Source: Enterococcus saigonensis (lineage in GTDB: Bacteria; Bacillota; Bacilli; Lactobacillales; Enterococcaceae). Taken from it: a stretch of 64,000 nucleotides of DNA. The translations under genes were made by a program, and so were the position numbers. The DNA lies in the NCBI RefSeq assembly GCF_011397115.1, contig NZ_AP022822.1:1161001-1225000 (forward strand). Reading direction: 5' to 3'. A model generated the notes under the pieces. That model was not told the origin of the DNA. It made no database searches and saw nothing but the letters and a program-made list of their open reading frames with translations. This document shows, piece after piece, positions 18,329-26,577 of the stretch (position 1 is its first letter; every line of letters starts with the position of its first letter).

Positions 18329-19300
18329 ATGACAACAGAAGCAAAAAAAGCCTTTATCAAACAATTAAGTGACAAAAACGGTGTGATTTCTGCACTTGCG
18401 ATTGATCAACGTGGTGCGTTAAAGAAAATGATTAATAAATACCAAGACACAGAGGCAGAGGCTGTTCAAATTGAAGACTTTAAAAAAATCGTGTCTTCTG
18501 AATTAACTCAATATGCTTCATCCATCTTACTAGATCCAGAATTTGGTTTGCCAGCGGCTGGTGTTCGCGATGAAAATGCCGGCTTATTACTAGCGTATGA
18601 AAAAACAGGTTATGATGCCTCTACACCTGGACGTCTGCCAGATATTTTGTCTATTTGGTCTGTGAAACGTCTAAAAGAAGCAGGGGCAGATGCATGTAAA
18701 TTCTTACTTTACTATGATGTTGATGAAAGTGATGAAATCAACGATCAAAAGAAAGCCTTCATGGAACGAATTGGTTCTGAATGCGCCGCAGAAGATTTAC
18801 CATTTTTCTTGGAATTGGTTTCTTATGATGCAAACGATGCCGATGCTAGCACTAAAGAATATGCGCTGAAAAAACCACATAAAGTGATCGAAATGATGAA
18901 AGAATTTTCCAAACCACGCTATGGTGTAGATGTATTAAAAATGGAAGTTCCGGTTAACATGAACTATGTAGAAGGTTACGCAAAAGGTGAAGTTGCGTAT
19001 ACAAAAGAAGAAGCAATGGGGTATTTCAAAGAACAAGCAGAAGCAACAGACTTACCATTTATCTTCTTATCAGCAGGTGTTACCGCTGAATTATTCCAAG
19101 AAACATTGAAATTTGCTAAAGAAGCAGGCTCAACGTTTAATGGTGTCTTATGTGGTCGTGCAACATGGGCAAATGGGGTTGAACCATTTATCACAGGTGG
19201 CGAAGATGCAGCAAGAGAATGGATGCAAAATGAAGGACGTAAAAATATTGAAGCGTTAAATGAAGTCTTACAAGCGACTGCAACACCAGTTAAATTTTAA
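18329..19300 (+). CDS. lacD: Tagatose-1,6-bisphosphate aldolase
   Basis: Class I aldolase that cleaves tagatose-1,6-bisphosphate to dihydroxyacetone phosphate and glyceraldehyde-3-phosphate, the last step of the pathway. The 323-residue product has ALAIDQRGALKKM near the N-terminus, DACKFLLYYD (about 121-130) with the Lys region, VDVLKMEVPVN (about 199-209, probable Schiff-base Lys) and FLSAGVTAELFQ. It ends the operon and is followed by a terminator; no lacF, lacE or lacG follows. Confidence 0.95.
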   Translation: MTTEAKKAFIKQLSDKNGVISALAIDQRGALKKMINKYQDTEAEAVQIEDFKKIVSSELTQYASSILLDPEFGLPAAGVRDENAGLLLAYEKTGYDASTPGRLPDILSIWSVKRLKEAGADACKFLLYYDVDESDEINDQKKAFMERIGSECAAEDLPFFLELVSYDANDADASTKEYALKKPHKVIEMMKEFSKPRYGVDVLKMEVPVNMNYVEGYAKGEVAYTKEEAMGYFKEQAEATDLPFIFLSAGVTAELFQETLKFAKEAGSTFNGVLCGRATWANGVEPFITGGEDAAREWMQNEGRKNIEALNEVLQATATPVKF

Positions 19301-19312
19301 GAAAAAATTTTT

Positions 19313-19341
19313 TTGAACCGTCATTTGACGGTTCTTTTTTT
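19313..19341 (+). terminator. lacD terminator
   Basis: GAACCGTCA and TGACGGTTC form the stem, followed by seven T. Confidence 0.85.
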
Positions 19342-19348
19342 GATGAGA

Positions 19349-19396
19349 AAAAAGCCCAAAAGTCAAATTTACGCCAAGTGGGCTCTTCTTTTTTTA
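19349..19396 (-). terminator. Terminator of the minus-strand rRNA methyltransferase gene
   Basis: On the minus strand GAGCCCA pairs with TGGGCTT, followed by TTTTTC. It lies just beyond the stop of the converging gene. Confidence 0.6.
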
Positions 19397-19440
19397 AAAA
19401 TATTTGCTGCCCTATTTTTGTTAATTAATATGTGTAATGT

Positions 19441-20817
19441 TTATTTCTTTTTTGTCATTTTTACCACTACTTCACAACGAGCGGTTTGAGGGAACATATC
19501 AACAGATTGTAAATAATGAATATCATAAACCTGAGCTAAACTAACTAAATCTCTGGCCAGCGTAGAAACATTACAAGAAATATACACGAGTTTTTTAACA
19601 GGTTGCTGAGTTAAAGTGCGTAATAGTTGTTGGTCTAGTCCTGTTCGCGGTGGATCAACGACAATAGCATCAGGTTTAAACCCTGCTTGTAACCATTTTG
19701 GTAGAAGCTCTTCAGCGGTTCCTGTTTCATAATATGTGTTATGAACACCTAAACGTTTGGCATTTCGTTTGGCGTCTTCAATTGCTTGAGGTATCGTGTC
19801 CATTCCCCGAACTTCTTTGGCTATTTTTGCCATAGAAAGACCGATACTACCCACACCACAATATGCATCGACTAAAGTTTCTTGTGACGATAATGCTAAA
19901 GCAATACGTGCTTCATCATACAGTATTTTTGTTTGATAAGGATTTAATTGGAAGAAAGCGCGGGCAGATAGATCAAATTCCAGTTCATCCAAGGCTTCAG
20001 CAATGCTTTTTTTTCCCCATAAAAGTTCTGTTTCAGCCCCCATTACTAAAGACGTTTTTTTATTCTGTACATTTTGCATAATAGAAACAAGTTGGGGGAT
20101 TCGCTGCGTTAACTCCCGAATTAAACTATTTTTTTGTGGCAATTTATTCGTATGGGTAATAAAAACAAGTTGTATTTCGCCTGTTCTGATTCCTTTTCGT
20201 ACCATTATAGTTTTTAAAATACCGCTATTTTTCTTTTCATCATAAATGGGGATTTGATATTTGTTAATGAGTTGAACGGCAGTATTAATCACTGTTTGAG
20301 TATCGGGCTCTTGGACGATACAATTATCAATTGCCACTAAGTTATGAGAAGCTGTCTCGTAAAGACCAGCCTCTGCTTTTTGTCTTTTAAAATTGTAACG
20401 TAGTTGAAATTGCGCTTTATTGCGATAACGCCACGGGTCTTCCATACCAATAGTTTCTTTTAGCTTGTAATTTCTATAGCCGGTCGGTTTAAACTTCGTT
20501 AATGCTTGCTGCAATAAATCGCGTTTAAAGTCTAATTGTTTCTTATAAGCTAAATGTTGCAATTGGCACCCACCACATTTTTCATAAAAAACACAAGGGG
20601 CGTCAATGCGATCAGGACTCTTTTGGATTATCTGTATGAGTTCTGCTTCGGCAAATTTGGCGGTAACATTGGTAATTTTAGCTAGGATTTTTTCACCGGG
20701 CAAAGCTTTTGGAATAAAAACGATTAGGCGTCTAAAATAGGCAATTCCCTCTCCATTAATGCCTAAACGCTTAATGGTAACATTTATTTTTTGACCATGT
20801 TTTACAACTTGTTCCAT
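19441..20817 (-). CDS. rlmD: 23S rRNA (uracil-C5)-methyltransferase, RlmCD/RumA type
   Basis: SAM-dependent enzyme that methylates uridine C5 in 23S rRNA. The 458-residue product has an N-terminal TRAM domain (about 5-60) and the iron-sulfur cysteine pattern CVFYEKCGGCQLQH (about 76-89). A Rossmann methyltransferase domain follows with VDAYCGVGSIGLSMA (motif I), VVDPPRTGLD and the catalytic YISCNVSTLARDL (about 408-420). An in-frame start lies at 20856, but the ATG at 20817 follows AAGGAG. Gram-positive RlmCD often modifies two positions (U747 and U1939), so the symbol is by similarity. Confidence 0.9.
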   Translation of the reverse strand: MEQVVKHGQKINVTIKRLGINGEGIAYFRRLIVFIPKALPGEKILAKITNVTAKFAEAELIQIIQKSPDRIDAPCVFYEKCGGCQLQHLAYKKQLDFKRDLLQQALTKFKPTGYRNYKLKETIGMEDPWRYRNKAQFQLRYNFKRQKAEAGLYETASHNLVAIDNCIVQEPDTQTVINTAVQLINKYQIPIYDEKKNSGILKTIMVRKGIRTGEIQLVFITHTNKLPQKNSLIRELTQRIPQLVSIMQNVQNKKTSLVMGAETELLWGKKSIAEALDELEFDLSARAFFQLNPYQTKILYDEARIALALSSQETLVDAYCGVGSIGLSMAKIAKEVRGMDTIPQAIEDAKRNAKRLGVHNTYYETGTAEELLPKWLQAGFKPDAIVVDPPRTGLDQQLLRTLTQQPVKKLVYISCNVSTLARDLVSLAQVYDIHYLQSVDMFPQTARCEVVVKMTKKK

Positions 20818-21021
20818 AAAAAAACTCCTTGATTTATGCAAAAAATTTTTTCGCATTTTTGTCTGATTTTACTGTAGTTATCTTAACACAATAGTTAGGG
20901 AAACAAAACAATCTGGAAAGCTTTAGCCTCCTGGTTTTTTATGGTACACTACAAACGTATATTCGCTTAAAAATTTATTGCGATTATTTTGTTTAGCAAA
21001 AATTCAGAGAGGGGGATTTTC

Positions 21022-21810
21022 ATGCTAACAGTAGCCAAAGTAGTCAAAGGAAAACAGGGATTTTATGAAGTCGACTTATCAGACGGAGAAACATTACGTG
21101 TTTCTGAAGATTTATTGGTTAAGTTTCGTTTGCTAAAAGGAACGGAACTAGCGGAAAAAGACGTAGAAAAAATAAAAAAGAACGCCTCTTATGATTTCGG
21201 TGTACAATTAGCTTTAAACTATATTAGTTATCAGTTGCGTTCTGAAAAAGAAGTGCGCAGTTACTTAAAGGAGCGAGAAATTCCTAATTCTGACCAAGAA
21301 AAAATTATCCGTCATTTAAAAGACTTAAGTGTTTTGGATGATAAGGTTTATGGGGAGAGTTATGTTCGGACGCAAATGCGACTAAGTGACAAGGGACCTA
21401 GCGTGTTAAAACAGCAATTACGTCAAAAAGGATTAAAGCCAGAACTAATTGAAAATGTTCTTGAATTATATAAAGACAAAGAACAAGTTGAAATAGCCAA
21501 ACGCACTGCTGAAAAGATACTTAAAAAAATCCACAATAAAAGTTTTAAAGAAACGAAACAAAAACTACTAGTTTCTTTACGCCAAAAGGGTTTTAGTGGA
21601 GATGTGGCATCTCAAGTATTAGATAGCTTAGAATTAGAGGCAGATAAAGAAACAGAGATACAAGCCTTAAAAAAAGCCGGTGAAAAGTTATGGCGACGCC
21701 ATCAAAATAAAGCCCCCCATATTCGCAATCAAAAAGTCAAACAAAGCCTTTATCAAAAAGGTTTTGCTCTAGAGGAGATTCAGCATTTTATTGATGAACA
21801 AACAAAGTGA
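21022..21810 (+). CDS. recX: Recombination regulator RecX
   Basis: Modulator of RecA filaments. The 262-residue, highly charged, helical product has the RecX three-helix repeats: LALNYISYQLRSEKEVRSYL (about 63-82), VLDDKVYGESYVRTQMRLSDKGPSVLKQ in part (about 107-134) and C-terminal repeats ending GFALEEIQHFID. A TTG at 20989 is in frame, but ATG 21022 follows GAGGGGG. Its last 17 bases overlap the start of mutY, which indicates translational coupling of two DNA repair genes. Confidence 0.93.
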   Translation: MLTVAKVVKGKQGFYEVDLSDGETLRVSEDLLVKFRLLKGTELAEKDVEKIKKNASYDFGVQLALNYISYQLRSEKEVRSYLKEREIPNSDQEKIIRHLKDLSVLDDKVYGESYVRTQMRLSDKGPSVLKQQLRQKGLKPELIENVLELYKDKEQVEIAKRTAEKILKKIHNKSFKETKQKLLVSLRQKGFSGDVASQVLDSLELEADKETEIQALKKAGEKLWRRHQNKAPHIRNQKVKQSLYQKGFALEEIQHFIDEQTK

Positions 21811-22936
21811 GCATTTAAGTAAAAAACAAATAGAAGAGCTTCAAACCAATTTTATCGCATGGTACCAAAAAAAACGCCGTAACTTACCCTGGCGTCAGAG
21901 CCGTGATCCTTATTTTATTTGGATTTCAGAAATTATGTTACAGCAGACGCGCGTAGAGACTGTTATTGCCTATTTTTATCGGTTTACAGAAAAATATCCG
22001 ACGATAGAAGCGTTAGCCAAAAGTGATGAGCAAGAACTTTTAAAAGTTTGGGAAGGACTGGGATATTATTCCAGAGCTCGTAATTTAAAAAAAGCAGCGC
22101 AGCAAATTATGACTGAATTTGGGGGTGTTTTTCCAAATGAAATTGAAGCTATTCGTTCGTTAAAAGGAATTGGTCCTTATACAGCAGGTGCCATCGCTAG
22201 TATTGCTTTTCAACGAGCAGAACCCGCAATTGACGGTAATGCAATGCGAGTGATTAGCCGTCTATACGGCATAGACGCTGATATTGCAAAACCTGCCAGT
22301 CGTAACGTTTTTGACGCAGTCTTACGTCAATTGATTCCTGTTGAGGCACCGGGAGATTTTAATCAAGCATTGATGGATTTAGGTTCAGGTGTTTGTACGC
22401 CAAAAAAACCCGTGTGCACAAATTGTCCTTTAAAAAACTTTTGTTTTGCTTACCAGACACAACAACAAGACAGGTTTCCTGTTAAGACAAAAGCCGCCAA
22501 ACCTAAAGATGTTTATTATTTTTCGGTCGCAATTACTAATGAAATTGGAGAGTATCTTTTGGTGCAAAGGCCTGATGAGGGACTACTGGCAAAAATGTGG
22601 ACGTTTCCTTTAGTAGAAGTAAACCGTGAAGTTTTTGAAGCAGCGCAAAAAAACTTTGCTAAAGAAGAAACGCTCAATCTTTTTAGTGTGGCAGAAGAAT
22701 TAACGCTACCAGCTAATTTGCCGCAAAATGTCGTTTGGCAAAAGCGTCATTTAGGCGAAATTAGACATATTTTTAGTCACTTGAAATGGCATGTATTGCT
22801 TTTTTATGGAGTTGCACAACCAGATTTTGTGAAACCTTTAAAAGGACACTTTGTCCCATTTAATGAATTTAGTAACTATGTATTCCCTAAACCACAGCAA
22901 AAGTTGGTAGAACTGTTGGAAAAAAGCAAACGGTGA
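21794..22936 (+). CDS. mutY: Adenine DNA glycosylase MutY
   Basis: Removes adenine mispaired with 8-oxoguanine. The 380-residue product has the HhH-GPD catalytic core with LPWRQSRDPYFIWISEIML (about 33-51), the helix-hairpin-helix LKGIGPYTAGAIASIAF (about 123-139) with catalytic Asp in AIDGNAMRV, and the Fe-S ligands CTPKKPVCTNCPLKNFC (C-X6-C-X2-C-X5-C, about 200-216). A C-terminal Nudix-like 8-oxoG recognition domain follows (about 235-375). The start lies inside recX; TTG 21791 directly before ATG 21794 is an alternative, with GAGGAG 11-14 bases upstream. Confidence 0.95.
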   Translation: MNKQSEHLSKKQIEELQTNFIAWYQKKRRNLPWRQSRDPYFIWISEIMLQQTRVETVIAYFYRFTEKYPTIEALAKSDEQELLKVWEGLGYYSRARNLKKAAQQIMTEFGGVFPNEIEAIRSLKGIGPYTAGAIASIAFQRAEPAIDGNAMRVISRLYGIDADIAKPASRNVFDAVLRQLIPVEAPGDFNQALMDLGSGVCTPKKPVCTNCPLKNFCFAYQTQQQDRFPVKTKAAKPKDVYYFSVAITNEIGEYLLVQRPDEGLLAKMWTFPLVEVNREVFEAAQKNFAKEETLNLFSVAEELTLPANLPQNVVWQKRHLGEIRHIFSHLKWHVLLFYGVAQPDFVKPLKGHFVPFNEFSNYVFPKPQQKLVELLEKSKR

Positions 22937-22969
22937 ATAAACATTTCTAGTCAAGCTTTGTTTTTATTG

Positions 22970-22976
22970 CTATAAT
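22970..22976 (+). promoter_or_regulatory. Promoter -10 of the DUF402 gene
   Basis: TATAAT at 22971-22976 with TTGC in front (extended -10), about 64 bases before the ATG. Confidence 0.5.
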
Positions 22977-23039
22977 AATTACGATGTCGGTGTAAACATA
23001 CCCAACATACCATCACGGTTAAAAGGGAAGGGTTATAGC

Positions 23040-23573
23040 ATGCAAATTCCAAAAGAAGGCGAGTTTGTAACAATCCAAAGTTATAAACATGATGGCAATT
23101 TGCACCGTACGTGGCGAGATACAATGGTTTTAAAAACCAGCGAATATTCGATGATTGGCGTAAATGACCACACACTCGTAACAGAGTCTGACGGTAGACG
23201 ATGGGTGACTAGAGAACCTGCTATTGTTTATTTTCATAAGAAGTGTTGGTTTAACGTCATTGCCATGATTCGTGAAAAAGGTGTCTCTTATTATTGTAAT
23301 CTAGCTTCACCTTATTTATTAGATGAGGAGGCCTTGAAGTATATTGATTATGATCTTGATATCAAGGTTTTTCCTGATGGTGAAAAGCGGCTACTAGATG
23401 TGGATGAATATGAGCAGCATAGTAAACTCATGCATTATCCTAAAGACGTTGATTATATTTTAAAAGAAAACGTCAAAATATTAGTTGATTGGATTAATAA
23501 TGGTAAAGGTCCTTTTTCAGAAGGCTATATCGATATTTGGTATGACCGCTACAAGCAATTGTCACGAAAATAA
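23040..23573 (+). CDS. DUF402 nucleoside tri-/diphosphate phosphatase (Ntdp family)
   Basis: A 177-residue soluble protein of the DUF402 family, whose Gram-positive members (Ntdp, YgaC-like) hydrolyse nucleoside tri- and diphosphates. Visible family features are the N-terminal beta barrel with YKHDGNLHRTWRDTMVL (about residues 15-31), RRWVTREPAIVYFHKKCWFNVIAM in part (about 53-76) and the acidic YCNLASPYLLDEEALKYIDYDLDIKVFPDG segment in part (about 86-115) that binds metal. The ATG has AAGGGAAGGG upstream. It is monocistronic, closed by a strong terminator. Confidence 0.88.
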   Translation: MQIPKEGEFVTIQSYKHDGNLHRTWRDTMVLKTSEYSMIGVNDHTLVTESDGRRWVTREPAIVYFHKKCWFNVIAMIREKGVSYYCNLASPYLLDEEALKYIDYDLDIKVFPDGEKRLLDVDEYEQHSKLMHYPKDVDYILKENVKILVDWINNGKGPFSEGYIDIWYDRYKQLSRK

Positions 23574-23611
23574 AAAAACTATCCTATACTAAGTATAGGA
23601 TAGTTTTTTTA
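23573..23611 (+). terminator. Terminator of the DUF402 gene
   Basis: AACTATCCTATACT and AGTATAGGATAGTT form a 14-bp stem with minimal loop, followed by T. Confidence 0.9.
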
Positions 23612-23671
23612 GGTTTATTTAAGTAAACTAAGGTAAAATAAAGATATCAAAAAATATAGGTTGGCTAATTG

Positions 23672-24649
23672 ATGAAAAAACTTAAGTTTACAATCGGCAT
23701 TTTAATGATAATGCTTGGCTTTTTTGGCGTAATTTGGCAACGAAAAGAGCAAAATGAAATACAATCCCAGCCAGTACCATTATCAAATAAGACATCTTTT
23801 ATGACTGTTGCAGATAATAAATCTTTAACAGTTAGTTCCCAAAAGGTGCAAATTCATGTTGATCCAGCATTGTACAGTACGACAGTTGAAACGGAAAATG
23901 ATTATGTTGCCTTAAAAAAATATCCCAACTCTAACAGTACAACGATTGACAAATTATATCGTGGTGAGTGGGGGATGTATTTAGGGAGTCAAAATGGTTG
24001 GATTAAAATCAATACTAACGATGGCAATATAGGCTGGGTAAAAAAAGAAAATACCCAAATTACAACCAGTTTACGTAAAGTGAATCCTACATTAACGCAA
24101 TTAAAAGTTGTTTTAGATGCCGGTCATGGAGGTATCGATACTGGTGCAGAAAGTAATGATGGGACCCTAATTGAAAAAGAATTAACACTTCAAACAGTAA
24201 AAAAGATTGGGGCTGCACTAGAAAAGATTGGTGTTAATGTCGTTTATACCCGCACGCAAGATAACTATTTAGCGTTAGATGAAATTGCCGAGAAATCCAT
24301 GAGGGAAAGCGCAGATTTATTCATCAGCATTCACTACGATAAATATGATTATGATAATGGCATGAATGGTCAAACAACCTACTATTATTATCAAGATGAT
24401 AAATTTATGGCAACGGTAATAAATACGGCACTGGCAAATAATTTAACATTAGGAAATAATGGGGTTCGACAAGGAAATTATTTTGTTTTACGCCAATCTA
24501 ATCGTCCTAGCTTACTGTTAGAATTAGGATATTTAAACAGTGATCGTGATGTCGCTATCATTAAACAAACTGATTTTCAAAATAAAGTAGCTACAGGAAT
24601 TGTCGCAGGTCTTCGTACTTATGTGAATGAACTAGAAGCAAATAAGTAA
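23672..24649 (+). CDS. N-acetylmuramoyl-L-alanine amidase with SH3 domain
   Basis: Cell-wall hydrolase that cuts between muramic acid and L-alanine. The 325-residue protein has an N-terminal membrane anchor or uncleaved signal (about 4-22) and a bacterial SH3 domain (about 65-128, with YPNSNSTTIDKLYRGEWG). An Amidase_3 catalytic domain follows (about 145-320), with VVLDAGHGGIDTGAE (first His), the later SIHYD zinc ligand and LLELGYLNS with the catalytic Glu. TTG 23669 lies directly ahead of ATG 23672; the Shine-Dalgarno sequence is weak. It probably acts at the outer membrane face in wall turnover or cell separation. Confidence 0.9.
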   Translation: MKKLKFTIGILMIMLGFFGVIWQRKEQNEIQSQPVPLSNKTSFMTVADNKSLTVSSQKVQIHVDPALYSTTVETENDYVALKKYPNSNSTTIDKLYRGEWGMYLGSQNGWIKINTNDGNIGWVKKENTQITTSLRKVNPTLTQLKVVLDAGHGGIDTGAESNDGTLIEKELTLQTVKKIGAALEKIGVNVVYTRTQDNYLALDEIAEKSMRESADLFISIHYDKYDYDNGMNGQTTYYYYQDDKFMATVINTALANNLTLGNNGVRQGNYFVLRQSNRPSLLLELGYLNSDRDVAIIKQTDFQNKVATGIVAGLRTYVNELEANK

Positions 24650-24698
24650 TCTGAAAAAATCACAACGATACGGGGAAATTTAGCGTTACAAATTGTTC

Positions 24699-24730
24699 GT
24701 TGCCTTTTTTGAATATCAAAAAAGGCAATT
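24699..24730. terminator. Bidirectional terminator
   Basis: TTGCCTTTTTTGA pairs with the AAAAAAGGCAA arm around a short loop. It lies between the converging amidase and GNAT genes. Confidence 0.65.
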
Positions 24731-25171
24731 TTAATTTACTAACTGTTTTGTCATCGTAATATGTTTCATTCCAGCTTCTTCAAAAGGTTCGCCGGCAGTT
24801 TTAAAGCCCATTTGTTGGTAAAAATTTTGTGCTTGCCATTGTGCCCCTAATGTCATTTCTTTAAAGTCGTGTTCTTTTGCGAAATCTGCTGCTGCATTTA
24901 GTAAAATTTTTCCCAAGCCTTGACCGCGATATTCTTTTAATACGGCCATCCGCTGAACCTTAACTTGATCCTCATCAATAGGGAGGAGCCGTACAGTTGC
25001 TAGCGGGATTTTTTTATCATCGTATAATACAAAATGGATGGCATACGCTTCATTGCCATCAATCTCAATGGATAAAGGAACATTTTGTTCTTTGACAAAA
25101 ACTTGATTACGAATTTTTACTGCTGCTAAATAAATATCACTCATAGTGTCTCTTGTTTGGAGGATGCGCAA
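24731..25171 (-). CDS. GNAT family N-acetyltransferase
   Basis: A 146-residue acetyl-CoA-dependent acetyltransferase; the substrate is not predictable. It shows the YjcF-like opening IRNQVFVKEQNVP (about residues 21-33), the acetyl-CoA-binding motif A QRMAVLKEYRGQGLGKILLNA (about 79-99) and the C-terminal AQNFYQQMGF. The start is TTG at 25171, preceded by GAAGG at eight bases. ATG 25144 is an alternative but would remove the first beta strand. It is monocistronic and convergent with the amidase gene. Confidence 0.85.
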   Translation of the reverse strand: MRILQTRDTMSDIYLAAVKIRNQVFVKEQNVPLSIEIDGNEAYAIHFVLYDDKKIPLATVRLLPIDEDQVKVQRMAVLKEYRGQGLGKILLNAAADFAKEHDFKEMTLGAQWQAQNFYQQMGFKTAGEPFEEAGMKHITMTKQLVN

Positions 25172-25337
25172 AAAAATCGCCTTCTTTCATTATTTTTTTT
25201 ACTTTTGAAAAAATATCTATAAATTGTATTCCTTTAAGTTTGCAAGACAGTTGTTTTTTGATAAGATTAGTAACAACTAAAATTAAAACAGAATAACTAA
25301 ATTGTAAACTGTTTTGTTTAGCTGAAGGAGTGATAGC

Positions 25338-26471
25338 TTGTTAGAAAAATTAAAAAACACAAAAATCATGTTTTGGTCGTTAGAATTGTTAATTTTGGCT
25401 ACCTTGATTTTTGTATCAACAAAGATTGATTTTATTTTTAAACCCATTGGGACCTTTTTTTCAACTCTTTTTGCCCCTGTTCTAATTGCGGGATTTTTGT
25501 ATTATTTATTAAACCCAATTGTGAACCTTTTGGAAAAAAGAGTCAAATTTAAACGAATTTATGGTATTATACTAGTTTTTATTCTTTTAATCGGAGCACT
25601 AGTCATAATTATTGGGAGTGTGATACCTAGTTTAGTTAGCCAGATAACATCATTAGCAGAAAGTATTCCATCTTTTATTGCTAGTGTTGAGTCTTGGTTA
25701 AGAGAAGTGGCACGGAGCCCCTTTTTTAAGCAGATTGACTTACAAGCACAATTCGATAAATTGGATATTTCTTATGGTACGATTATCCAACGCTTTTTAA
25801 GTGGCCTGTCCAATAGTATTGGTTCAATTGTTGGACAAGTGGCTAATGCAACAATGATTATTGTAACAGCACCATTCATTTTGTTTTATATGTTAAAAGA
25901 TGGTAATCGACTTGTGCCAAATATTGAGCGGTTCTTTCCTGTTAATCGTCGTAAACAGATCGTTGATTTATTAGGGCAGTTAAATTATACCTTATCTAAA
26001 TACATTAGTGGACAAGCGATTGAATGTGTTTTTGTTGCAACATTTACTTTTATTGGTTACTTAATTATTGGTGTTGATTATGCGTTCTTATTTGGTGTTA
26101 TTGCAGGGGTTACAAATCTAATTCCTTATTTAGGCCCGTATTTAGGGTTAATGCCTGCAGTACTGGTAACTGTTTTTGATTCACCTATAAAGGCCTTATT
26201 ATGTTGTGTAGTTGTTTTAATTGTACAACAACTCGATGGAAATATTATTTATCCCAATGTTATTGGCAAAACTTTATCTATTCATCCTTTGACTATTATT
26301 TTAGTATTATTAGTAGCCGGCAATATCGCTGGGCTATTAGGAATTTTCTTAGGTGTCCCATTTTATGCCGTGTGTCGGGTTTTGGTTACCTTTATTGTGA
26401 AGTTGGTGAAAGAAGATAAAAAAACAGATGAGGATACATTAGTAAAAGATGAGACACAACAAGCAGAGTAG
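25338..26471 (+). CDS. AI-2E family transporter (PerM/YhhT-like)
   Basis: A polytopic membrane protein of 377 residues with about seven or eight hydrophobic segments and a central soluble region (about 110-160). The C-terminal half carries FLFGVIAGVTNLIPYLGPYLGLMPA (in part, about 253-277) and QLDGNIIYPNVIGKTLSIHPL (in part, about 297-317), which are characteristic of the family. Members export AI-2 or act as ion antiporters; the substrate is not determinable. The start is TTG with GAAGGAG at spacing eight. The acidic C-terminal tail is cytoplasmic by inference. Confidence 0.88.
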   Translation: MLEKLKNTKIMFWSLELLILATLIFVSTKIDFIFKPIGTFFSTLFAPVLIAGFLYYLLNPIVNLLEKRVKFKRIYGIILVFILLIGALVIIIGSVIPSLVSQITSLAESIPSFIASVESWLREVARSPFFKQIDLQAQFDKLDISYGTIIQRFLSGLSNSIGSIVGQVANATMIIVTAPFILFYMLKDGNRLVPNIERFFPVNRRKQIVDLLGQLNYTLSKYISGQAIECVFVATFTFIGYLIIGVDYAFLFGVIAGVTNLIPYLGPYLGLMPAVLVTVFDSPIKALLCCVVVLIVQQLDGNIIYPNVIGKTLSIHPLTIILVLLVAGNIAGLLGIFLGVPFYAVCRVLVTFIVKLVKEDKKTDEDTLVKDETQQAE

Positions 26472-26510
26472 TATTCTTTTTATTGCAAAGAATTTACCTT
26501 TGTGATACGA

Positions 26511-26541
26511 TTTTAGCGTGGCAATTGCCACGCTTTTTTTC
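26511..26541 (+). terminator. Terminator of the AI-2E gene
   Basis: The perfect palindrome AGCGTGGCAATTGCCACGCT at 26514-26533 is followed by seven T. Confidence 0.85.
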
Positions 26542-26577
26542 TATTTAAACATGAAAATATAAGGAGAGAAAGAAATT

